NCBI RefSeq assembly: GCF_003952185.1
Contig: NZ_RXFS01000002.1
Span: forward strand, 372,001 to 436,000
Origin: Variovorax sp. 679
GTDB taxonomy: Bacteria; Pseudomonadota; Gammaproteobacteria; Burkholderiales; Burkholderiaceae_C
Direction of reading: 5' to 3'
DNA length: 64,000 nt
Below the pieces are notes generated by a model, which saw only the letters and a list, made by a program, of their open reading frames with translations, made no database searches and was not told where the DNA came from. The position numbers and the translations under genes were made by a program. Below, one piece after another: positions 35,356-42,414 of this stretch. The stretch's first letter is position 1. Each line of letters opens with the position of its first letter.

Positions 35356-36600
35356 GTGAGCTCCCAGACCCCGACGACACCGCCGATCCGCCGCATCGCG
35401 CACCTCGACATGGACGCCTTCTACGCGTCGGTCGAGCTGCTGCGCTATCCGCAGCTCAAGGGCCTGCCGGTGGTGATCGGCGGCGGCCGCCGTCGCGTGG
35501 ACGAAGCCATCCGCAACCTGCCCGAAGGCGGCACGCTGGCCGACATTCCGGTCGATTCGTTCCCGCTGCTGAAGGACTACACCGGCCGCGGCGTGATCAC
35601 CACCGCCACCTACCCCGCGCGCCAGTTCGGCGTGGGCTCGGCGATGGGGCTCATGAAGGCGGCCAAGCTGTGTCCGCACGCCATCATCCTGCCGGTGGAC
35701 TTCGACGAATACCGGCGCTATTCGCGCGCCTTCAAGAAGATCATCCTGGAGGTCGCGCCGCTCATGGAAGACCGCGGCGTGGACGAGGTGTACATCGACT
35801 TCACCGACGTGCCCGGCGGGCAGCGCGAGGGCGGGCGCTCGCTGGCGCGGCTGCTGCAGAAGGCCATCCTCGACGCCACCGGCCTCACCTGCTCCATCGG
35901 CGTGGCGCCCAACAAGCTCATCGCCAAGATGGCGAGCGAGTTCAACAAGCCCAACGGCATCTCGGTCGTCTACGAAGACGACCTCGAGAAGCTCATCTGG
36001 CCCCTGCCCTGCCGCAAGGTGAACGGCATCGGCCCCAAGGCCGACGAGAAGCTCAAGCGCTTCGGCATCGAGACCGTGGGCCAGCTCGCGGCGCGCGACC
36101 GCGACTGGCTTATCGCCAACTTCGGCAAGGCCACGGGCGCGTGGATGCACGAAGTCTCGTGGGGCCGCGACAGCCGACCGGTGGTGACCGAGAGCGAGCC
36201 CGTGTCGATGAGCCGCGAGACCACCTTCGACCGCGACCTGCACGCGGTGCGCGACCGCGCCGAGCTGGGCGCGATCTTCACGCAGCTGTGCGAGCAGCTC
36301 GCCGCCGACCTGCAGCGCAAGGGCTATGTGGGCAAGACCATCGGCATCAAGCTGCGCTACGACGACTTCAGGATCGCCACGCGCGACCAGACCATCAACC
36401 GCTTCACCGACGACGCGAAGACCATCCGCCACACCGGCGGCCTGTGCCTGAAGCGCGTGCCGCTGGAGCGTCCGCTGCGCCTCTTGGGCGTGCGCGTGGG
36501 TGCGCTGGCGAAGGCGGGCAGCCCCGAGGCGCTGGCGCCTGCCGGCTCCGGTGGACACCGTGCGGCGGAACCGGTGGCGACCACCGCTTCGCTCTTCTGA
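35356..36600 (+). CDS. dinB: DNA polymerase IV (Y-family)
   Basis: The 414-residue translesion polymerase has catalytic acidic residues in HLDMDAFYASVE and GVDEVYIDF, the fingers motif TATYPARQFGVGSAM, the helix-hairpin-helix region VNGIGPKADEKLKRFG, and a little-finger domain. A GTG start is used; the first ATG (within HLDMDAF) is too late. About 30 extra residues (roughly 45-80, including IRNLPEGGTLADIPVDSFP) sit between the GG and RGVITTA blocks compared with E. coli DinB. The beta-clamp-binding end is not obvious (TTASLF at the C-terminus is a candidate). Confidence 0.93.
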   Translation: MSSQTPTTPPIRRIAHLDMDAFYASVELLRYPQLKGLPVVIGGGRRRVDEAIRNLPEGGTLADIPVDSFPLLKDYTGRGVITTATYPARQFGVGSAMGLMKAAKLCPHAIILPVDFDEYRRYSRAFKKIILEVAPLMEDRGVDEVYIDFTDVPGGQREGGRSLARLLQKAILDATGLTCSIGVAPNKLIAKMASEFNKPNGISVVYEDDLEKLIWPLPCRKVNGIGPKADEKLKRFGIETVGQLAARDRDWLIANFGKATGAWMHEVSWGRDSRPVVTESEPVSMSRETTFDRDLHAVRDRAELGAIFTQLCEQLAADLQRKGYVGKTIGIKLRYDDFRIATRDQTINRFTDDAKTIRHTGGLCLKRVPLERPLRLLGVRVGALAKAGSPEALAPAGSGGHRAAEPVATTASLF

Positions 36601-36607
36601 GTACGCG

Positions 36608-37291
36608 ATGGTCCGACGCTGGCTGCGCCGCATCGCCTTCACGCTGCTGGGCTTCGTCGCGCTGGTCGGTCTCTACGTGGCCACAGCCTGCGCGCTGGTG
36701 TTCTGGCCCGCCAATGCCGAACCGCCTGGTGACGCCAAGGCCGACGTACAGGCCTGGGTACTGAGCAACGGCGTTCACACCGACTACGTGTTCCCGATCC
36801 GCTCGGCCACCATCGACTGGCTGCAGGTGTTTCCGCTGAAGGACTTCAGGGCGCCGCCGCCCGACGCCGAGTTCGTCGCCATCGGTTGGGGCGACCGGGA
36901 GTTCTACCTCAACACGCCCACCTGGGCAGACCTGACGGCCGCGCGCGCGTTCGGCGCGCTCATGGGCGGCAACCGCGCGCTGATGCACGTGAGCTACCTG
37001 CGGCGCAACCAGCTGGGGCGTAGCGCCTACAGCCTGCCGCTCTCGCAGGCTCAGTACGCACAACTCGCCGGCTACGTCCGCGCCGCCCTGCCCTCGGGCC
37101 AGGCCACGCCCATCGCCGGCGCGCACTACGACAACCAGGACGCCTTCTACGAGGCCGAAGGCGGCTACAACCTCTTCGAAACCTGCAACACCTGGACCGG
37201 CCGCGGCCTGCGCCGCTCGGGCGTCACCGTCAGCCGGTGGACGCCCTTCGACTTCACGGTGACGTGGCACCTGAAGCCGGCACTGCCCTGA
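36608..37291 (+). CDS. TIGR02117/DUF2459 family membrane-anchored protein
   Basis: The 227-residue protein has one N-terminal membrane anchor (IAFTLLGFVALVGLYVATAC) and a periplasmic domain with SNGVHTDYVFPI, FVAIGWGDREFYLNTPTW and FETCNTWTGRGLRRSGV. These are the marks of DUF2459 (TIGR02117), where a His and a Cys/Asn suggest a papain-like hydrolase, although activity is unproven. It starts MVRRWLRRI, 7 bases after the dinB stop, so the two are probably co-transcribed. Confidence 0.85.
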   Translation: MVRRWLRRIAFTLLGFVALVGLYVATACALVFWPANAEPPGDAKADVQAWVLSNGVHTDYVFPIRSATIDWLQVFPLKDFRAPPPDAEFVAIGWGDREFYLNTPTWADLTAARAFGALMGGNRALMHVSYLRRNQLGRSAYSLPLSQAQYAQLAGYVRAALPSGQATPIAGAHYDNQDAFYEAEGGYNLFETCNTWTGRGLRRSGVTVSRWTPFDFTVTWHLKPALP

Positions 37292-37301
37292 TCGGCAAGC
37301 C

Positions 37302-38345
37302 TCAGGGCTTGGGCACGCCGCCCGACCACTTCGGCCAGTTCGCGACGATGTGGTCAACCACGCGCGAGCCCACCAGCTCGATGTTCTCCACCGTCTCGGC
37401 GAAGCCGCCAGCCGTTTCTCCGGGTGCCGGGTCGAGGTGCTGCAGCGTGGTTTCCTTCGGGTTGCCCTGGTCGAAGTTGACGGCGCCGCGCAGGCTCATC
37501 ACGCGGTCGGTGCCGTGGGTGCGCTTGATGACCAGGGTGATGGCGGCGGCCTCCATCTCGGTGATGACGTAGTCGTCGGCGCCGTAGAGCCTGGCGATGT
37601 ACTGCGCCTGCTTCGACATGCCGGGGCCGTGGAAGAAGGTGTCGCCGGTCATGTGCGTGCCGGTGCCGACGAAGGGCGCGCGGCGCGCCGCCACGTCGGG
37701 GTAGCGCAGGCGGTACTTGCGGGCCGATTCGGAGTCCTTCAGCGGCGTGTCGGCCGAGAGCTTCATGGCCCAGCTCACGAGGTCGGGGTTGAGCTTGAAT
37801 CGGCGGTATTCCTCGTAGCCCTTGCGCGGCATGAAGGTCGGCTCGCCGGGCTTGTTCTCCTCGGGCGCCCAGCGGTGGCCGAGGTCGTAGTCGACCAGCC
37901 AGGTGGCCCAGCTGACCTCGCCGATGGTGCCGCGCGAAGGCGGCGTGCCGGCCACGCCCGAAATGACGTAGTAGCTCTGCGAGAAATCGAACCGCGGATT
38001 CAGCAGGATGGCCTGCATCGACGACGACGAGTTGACCTTGCCCATGCCCAGCACCGCGCCGCACACGCCGTCGGCATTGCAGTACACGGGCTGCAGCGCG
38101 CCGGGCACGGCGATGGGCTTGGCGTCCTTCCAGTAGCGCTCGTACCAGTGCTGGAACTCGCCGGCGCGGTCGCCGGTGTTCTGGCCGATCTCGAACATGG
38201 CGGCGACGAAGACCTTGACCTTCACCGGGGCAGCCGCGGCTGGAGCCGTCGTCGTGGAAGTGGAGGCGCAGGCCGTGAAGAGCAGCGCCGCTGCGGGCAC
38301 GGCCAGCCATCGGGCGGCGGAAAAGGAGGACTTGAGCGAAGTCAT
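37302..38345 (-). CDS. NUP-family purine nucleoside phosphorylase/permease lipoprotein
   Basis: The 347-residue protein has a lipoprotein signal (ending ALLFTAC). A domain of the NUP family (PF06516) follows: VKVFVAAMFEIGQNTGDRAG, VLGMGKVNSSSSMQAIL, YVISGVAGTPPSRGTIG and YVITEMEAAAITLVIKR. Such proteins were named purine nucleoside permeases in fungi, but the fold and the EMEAAA motif are those of nucleoside phosphorylases. It is probably a membrane-anchored periplasmic enzyme that splits nucleosides. It is convergent with the DUF2459 gene. Confidence 0.85.
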   Translation of the reverse strand: MTSLKSSFSAARWLAVPAAALLFTACASTSTTTAPAAAAPVKVKVFVAAMFEIGQNTGDRAGEFQHWYERYWKDAKPIAVPGALQPVYCNADGVCGAVLGMGKVNSSSSMQAILLNPRFDFSQSYYVISGVAGTPPSRGTIGEVSWATWLVDYDLGHRWAPEENKPGEPTFMPRKGYEEYRRFKLNPDLVSWAMKLSADTPLKDSESARKYRLRYPDVAARRAPFVGTGTHMTGDTFFHGPGMSKQAQYIARLYGADDYVITEMEAAAITLVIKRTHGTDRVMSLRGAVNFDQGNPKETTLQHLDPAPGETAGGFAETVENIELVGSRVVDHIVANWPKWSGGVPKP

Positions 38346-38442
38346 TCTGGAACCTGGTCAAAAGGAAAAGACGGCCGGGCAGGAGCAACAAGCGCGCCCG
38401 GCCCGCAGGCCGGCATTTTCCGCCGATGCGCGCAGGTAGCGC

Positions 38443-39123
38443 TCAGTTGCCGGTCGCGAGCACGAGGCGCACGCTGTCGGCCTCCAGCATCACCGCGTAG
38501 CCAAGGTCTTCGGCCAGGTTCTGCAGCGCGACGGCGTCGATGGCCAGCGCGCGCGGTGCGCGGTGCGCGTCGAGCACGGCATTCGCGCTGCCGGGCTCGC
38601 GTGGCAGAGCCGTGAGGCGCAGGGCGTTCGCGCCGTCGGCCTCGATGCGGATCGCTCCGGCCTCGTCCGCGCCGTCGTGCAGGTAGCCCAAGGCGCCGAG
38701 GAAGAGGTAGCGCAGCGCAGCGGCGGCCGGCCAGCGGTGCTCGTCGTCCCTGGGCTCCAGGGAGGCATCGACGTCGAGCGCCACGCCGTGCAGGTCGAAG
38801 GCAGAGCGCATCAGCGTCACGCACTGCGCCACCAGCGTGCCGCGGGTGATGCCGTCGTCGGCGGTCGCCAGTTCCCAGTCGCGCAGCGAACGGATGGCCT
38901 CGACCAGCTCCGAGACCTGGCTGTCGATCAACCCCACCCGCTCCTCGCAGGCCGCGGCGTCGATGGTGGCCGCGCCGACCTGCCGCTTGAGCATCAGCAG
39001 CGCCATGCGGATCACCGAGACCGGCGCCGCCATGTCGTGCCGCAGGGCTGGCAGCGCGCGAGTGAGAAGTTCGTGGCGCACGCCGGCGGCAATCCAGCTG
39101 CGCGCACTGGGAGACGACTTCAT
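38443..39123 (-). CDS. degenerate histidine-kinase-like protein
   Basis: The 226-residue protein contains an H-box-like segment (LPALRHDMAAPVSVIRMALL, about residues 25-45) followed by helices as in a kinase dimerisation domain. The part where the ATPase should lie (RWPAAAALRYLFLGALGYL onward) lacks recognisable N, G1 and G2 motifs. There is no membrane segment or signal. It may be a phosphotransfer or anti-kinase protein, or a decayed kinase. It is divergent from an NTF2-like gene, with an AT-rich dyad between. Confidence 0.55.
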   Translation of the reverse strand: MKSSPSARSWIAAGVRHELLTRALPALRHDMAAPVSVIRMALLMLKRQVGAATIDAAACEERVGLIDSQVSELVEAIRSLRDWELATADDGITRGTLVAQCVTLMRSAFDLHGVALDVDASLEPRDDEHRWPAAAALRYLFLGALGYLHDGADEAGAIRIEADGANALRLTALPREPGSANAVLDAHRAPRALAIDAVALQNLAEDLGYAVMLEADSVRLVLATGN

Positions 39124-39178
39124 CGCGCGGCAGCCTCTGGCTTCGGGTTCATCGGCAAGGTCAAGGCTATTTCCGGAA

Positions 39179-39206
39179 ACTTGTAGTTAACAAACAATTT
39201 ACAAGT
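39179..39206. promoter_or_regulatory. ACTTGTA...TACAAGT dyad in an AT-rich intergenic patch
   Basis: Perfect 7-bp arms flank 14 bases that include GTTAAC. The patch is strikingly AT-rich for this genome and lies between the kinase-like gene (start 39123, minus) and the NTF2-like gene (start 39343). It probably holds a promoter and operator. About 135 bases after it, up to 39342, show no further gene or clear signal. Confidence 0.4.
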
Positions 39207-39342
39207 ATCGTGCCCGCCCCCGGCCACAGGTGTAGGAGCGTGCCTACGATGCCCTGGGTGGAGATGTCCGGAACCGGCGGGCCGGCGCGCGGCACGCGCC
39301 CTAGCCTCGGGCTTCCGTCCACTCCCACCGCCGACCCACCCC

Positions 39343-39759
39343 ATGACACCGGAACAGAACAAGCGCGCCGTCACCGAAGCCTGGAAGGCCTTTGCGAGCC
39401 GCGACCCGCAACGCATCGAGGCCGTCTTCACCGAGGACGCCGAATGGCTGGCGCCCAGGGGCAACGCGACGGCGGTGGCGCTCGACGTGCCCGACCACAT
39501 GATCGGACCGGCCGCGATCGCACACTTCCTGGTGGAGGCTTTTCCCAGGCTCTTCGTCGCCAACGTCGAAGTGAGCTTCTCCCACCTGTACTGCGACGGC
39601 GACACCGTGATCCTCGAAGAGCGCATGCAGGCCACGCTGGCCAGCGGCAGGCACTACGACAACGACTACTGCTTCGTCTTCGGGCTGCGCGAAGGCCGCA
39701 TCGCCCGCGTGCGCGAGTACATGGACACGCAAAAGGGCCGCGCGGCGATCTTCGGCTGA
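39343..39759 (+). CDS. SnoaL-like NTF2-superfamily protein
   Basis: The 138-residue protein has the classic N-terminal KRAVTEAWKAFASRDPQRIEAVFTEDAEW (given in part) and YDNDYCFVFGLREGRIARVREYMDT of SnoaL-like/limonene-hydrolase-like proteins. The role is unknown; relatives include ketosteroid-isomerase-fold enzymes. It stands alone, with the convergent CoA-ligase gene 16 bases downstream. Confidence 0.85.
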   Translation: MTPEQNKRAVTEAWKAFASRDPQRIEAVFTEDAEWLAPRGNATAVALDVPDHMIGPAAIAHFLVEAFPRLFVANVEVSFSHLYCDGDTVILEERMQATLASGRHYDNDYCFVFGLREGRIARVREYMDTQKGRAAIFG

Positions 39760-39775
39760 ACCGCCAGGGTCCGAA

Positions 39776-41263
39776 TCAGCAGCGCGCCCGCAGCTCGCGC
39801 TTGAGCAGCTTTCCGTTGGCCGTGGTGGGCATCGCGTCGATCACCTCGATGCGGGCCGGCCGTTTGTAGGGCGACAGGTGCTCGACCAGATGTTCTCGCA
39901 GGGCCGCTTCGTCGAGCGTCGCATCGGGCTTCAGCTCGATGAAGGCGACGACCTGCTCGTTGCCGTCGGCCTCGGGCACACCGACCACCGCGCACAGGTG
40001 CACGCCGTCGAAGCGGCCGATGACCGCTTCGATCTCCGCCGGGTAGACGTTGAAGCCCGAGCGGATGATCATTTCCTTCAGCCGGCCGACCACGAACAGC
40101 GCGCCGTCGGGGCCGAAGCGCCCGAGATCGCCGGAGGCATACCAGCCGCCGGGGCGCATCACCTGCGCCGTGGCGGCGGCGTCGCGGAAGTAGCCGAGCA
40201 TGAGGCCGGGGCCGCGCAGCCAGATCTCGCCGGTGTCGCCGGTCGCAACGTCTTTGCCGTCGGTGCCCAGGATGCGCGCCTCGCCTCCTTCCACCGCGTG
40301 GCCCGCGGACGTATCCGCACGGGGCGACTCGGTGCGCGTGAGAAACACCGAGCCCGCGTACTCCGACAGCCCGTAGCCATAGTGCAGCGGCTGGCCGAAG
40401 AGCCGCTCCACGCGCTGCTTGAGCGCCGGATCGAGCGGCGCCGAGCCGGTGTAGACATAGCGCAGATGCGGAAAGCGCGGCGCCGCGCCTTCGGTCTCGA
40501 TGTGGGCCAGCAGGCGCGCGTACATCGTGGGCGGCCCGAGCAGGTTCGACACCTGCTCGTGCGCCAGCGCCTGCAGCACGTCGGCCGGCGAGAAGCTGCC
40601 GCGCAGCACCAGCGCGGCACCGCCCGTGAGCGCTGCCATCAACACAGTGCCGATGCCGAAGATGTGCGTCATCGGCAGGAAGGCATAGACGCGGTCGCGC
40701 TCGTCCAGCGCGCGCACCTGCGCCGAGACGCGCCCGAAATGCAGCAGGCCGCGGTGCGACACCATCACGCCCTTGGGCGTGCCAGAGGTGCCGGAGGTGA
40801 AGATGATGGCGGCGGTGTCGGCCAATGCCGGATCGGGCTCGGTGCGCGCCTCGTCGCGGGCCGCCGAGCGCATCACGCCGGCGAGTGCCGTCGGCTTTGC
40901 ACCGGCCCTCCGAGCGTGCTTCTCGGCGGCTTCGGATGCCCCGGTCGTGAAGCAGCAAAGCCGCGCATCCGCGCGCTCGACGATGGCCCCGATCTCACCG
41001 GGCGACATGCGCGCATTCACGCCGCACGACCACGCGCCCACCCGGCTGCAGGCCATGAGCAGCGCGATGTGCGGGGCGCAGTTCTCGGCCACCAGCAGCA
41101 CGCGGTCGGTCGGCCGCACGCCGGCTGACAGCAGGTCCTGCGCGGCGATGTCGACCATGGCCTGCAGCTGCGCGTATGTCGTCGTGCCGCCCGGCTCGAA
41201 GAGAAAGACCGCATCCGGCGTGCGCGCCGCACGCTCTTCCAGCAAATGATGAATCCGCCGCAT
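39776..41263 (-). CDS. acyl-CoA synthetase (AMP-forming)
   Basis: The 495-residue adenylate-forming enzyme carries the P-loop IIFTSGTSGTPKGVMVSHRG, YGLSEYAGS (motif A5), GWYASGDLGRFGPDG (A7), GRLKEMIIRSGFNVYPAEIE (A8) and the C-terminal catalytic Lys in TTANGKLLKRELR. It activates a carboxylic acid to its CoA thioester. It lies 3 bases after a Bug receptor and downstream of a double acyl-CoA dehydrogenase in one operon. It likely primes the imported acid for beta-oxidation-like steps. The substrate is unknown. Confidence 0.92.
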   Translation of the reverse strand: MRRIHHLLEERAARTPDAVFLFEPGGTTTYAQLQAMVDIAAQDLLSAGVRPTDRVLLVAENCAPHIALLMACSRVGAWSCGVNARMSPGEIGAIVERADARLCCFTTGASEAAEKHARRAGAKPTALAGVMRSAARDEARTEPDPALADTAAIIFTSGTSGTPKGVMVSHRGLLHFGRVSAQVRALDERDRVYAFLPMTHIFGIGTVLMAALTGGAALVLRGSFSPADVLQALAHEQVSNLLGPPTMYARLLAHIETEGAAPRFPHLRYVYTGSAPLDPALKQRVERLFGQPLHYGYGLSEYAGSVFLTRTESPRADTSAGHAVEGGEARILGTDGKDVATGDTGEIWLRGPGLMLGYFRDAAATAQVMRPGGWYASGDLGRFGPDGALFVVGRLKEMIIRSGFNVYPAEIEAVIGRFDGVHLCAVVGVPEADGNEQVVAFIELKPDATLDEAALREHLVEHLSPYKRPARIEVIDAMPTTANGKLLKRELRARC

Positions 41264-41266
41264 CGC

Positions 41267-42253
41267 CTATTCCGCCTCGATGCCCTTGGACGCCGTCGCC
41301 CACAGCTGGCGGTCGGACTTGCCCTTGGCCGCCAGCACGTCGGCCGCGCCCGACCACACGTCGTAGCCCTGCTCGCGCAGCCGGTTCGCGATGTCCTCGC
41401 GCGCCAGCATCTTCTGCGCGGCGGCGTTCATGCGCGCGACCATCGCGGGGTCCATGCGTGCCGGTCCGTAGAGGCCGAACCAGCCGCCCACGTCATAGCC
41501 GGGCACGCCCGACTCGACCATGGTCGGCACATCGGGAAGCATGCGGTTGCGCTGGCGTGAGGTGACGGCCAGCGCACGCACCTTGCCCGTCTGGATGAAA
41601 GGCTTCGAGGTGGCGATGATGTCGAACATCATGGTCACGGTGCCGGCCATCACGTCCGCCAGCGCCGGCGCGCTGCCCTTGTAGGGCACGTGCGTGAGCT
41701 GCACGCCGGTCATCTTCTCCAGCAGCGCGCCGCTCAGGTGGTTGGAGGCGCCCACGCCCGCCGAGCCGTAGAACACCTTGCCGGGCCGCGCCTTCGCATA
41801 GGCCAGCAGCTCGGCCACGCTGCGCACCGGTACCTCGTTGTTGACGACCAGCACGTTGGTGTAGTCCACCAGCGGCGCGATCGGCGCCAGGTCCTTCATC
41901 GGGTCGAAGGCCATGTGGCGCTGCACGTTGGGGTTGATGGTGATGGTCGGGCTCGCGCCGAAGAACAGCGTCGCGCCGTCGGGCGCAGCCTTGGCGACTG
42001 CGTCGCCGCCCAGCGAGCCGCTGGCGCCGGGGCGGTTGTCCACGATCACCTGCGTGCCCAGCTCCTGGCTCAGCGCCGGCGCGAGCAGCCGCGCGGCGCC
42101 GTCCACCGGACCGCCGGCCGAATACCCGACCACCAGCTTGATGAGCGGCGGCAACGGCTGCTGCGCGAAGGCTCGGTGCGGCAGCGCACCGAGTGCAGCA
42201 CCGCCGGCCAGCGCGGCCATGAGTTGGCGGCGCGAGAAGTGAATCGATGTCAT
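41267..42253 (-). CDS. Bug-family TTT receptor (CoA-ligase operon)
   Basis: The 328-residue receptor has a twin-arginine-like signal (FSRRQLMAALAGGAALGALP ... AFAQ). The Bug landmarks IKLVVGYSAGGPVDGAARLL, VIVDNRPGASGSLGGDAVA and LTHVPYKGSAPALADVMAG follow. It is sandwiched between the acyl-CoA dehydrogenase fusion and the CoA ligase on the same strand, which suggests it binds the acid that the ligase activates. There are no transporter membrane subunits nearby. A copy of the interspersed repeat precedes the gene. Confidence 0.92.
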   Translation of the reverse strand: MTSIHFSRRQLMAALAGGAALGALPHRAFAQQPLPPLIKLVVGYSAGGPVDGAARLLAPALSQELGTQVIVDNRPGASGSLGGDAVAKAAPDGATLFFGASPTITINPNVQRHMAFDPMKDLAPIAPLVDYTNVLVVNNEVPVRSVAELLAYAKARPGKVFYGSAGVGASNHLSGALLEKMTGVQLTHVPYKGSAPALADVMAGTVTMMFDIIATSKPFIQTGKVRALAVTSRQRNRMLPDVPTMVESGVPGYDVGGWFGLYGPARMDPAMVARMNAAAQKMLAREDIANRLREQGYDVWSGAADVLAAKGKSDRQLWATASKGIEAE

Positions 42254-42319
42254 GAGCGTTGTCTCCTGTTGTTGATCTACAAGTCAGGCTCAAAAGCCAA
42301 GCAGGACTGTTCTTTCGTG

Positions 42320-42408
42320 AAACACCGCGGAACCGGCTTTGCCGGGCCGCAGGTGTTGCCCCCGGTAGGGGGTTGGCGAAGCGACACGAAGTGCGCGAAG
42401 ACTGGGGG
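42320..42408 (-). repeat. interspersed three-hairpin repeat, copy 2
   Basis: The 89-bp copy begins 6 bases after the stop of the double acyl-CoA dehydrogenase gene and reads on the minus strand. The middle hairpin is CCCCC-TACC-GGGGG instead of CCCCCT/AGGGGG, keeping the stem. The long hairpin (AACACC/GGTGTT, GCGG/CCGC, CCGGC/GCCGG) is intact. It separates two genes of one operon. Confidence 0.93.
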
Positions 42409-42414
42409 CGAGCC

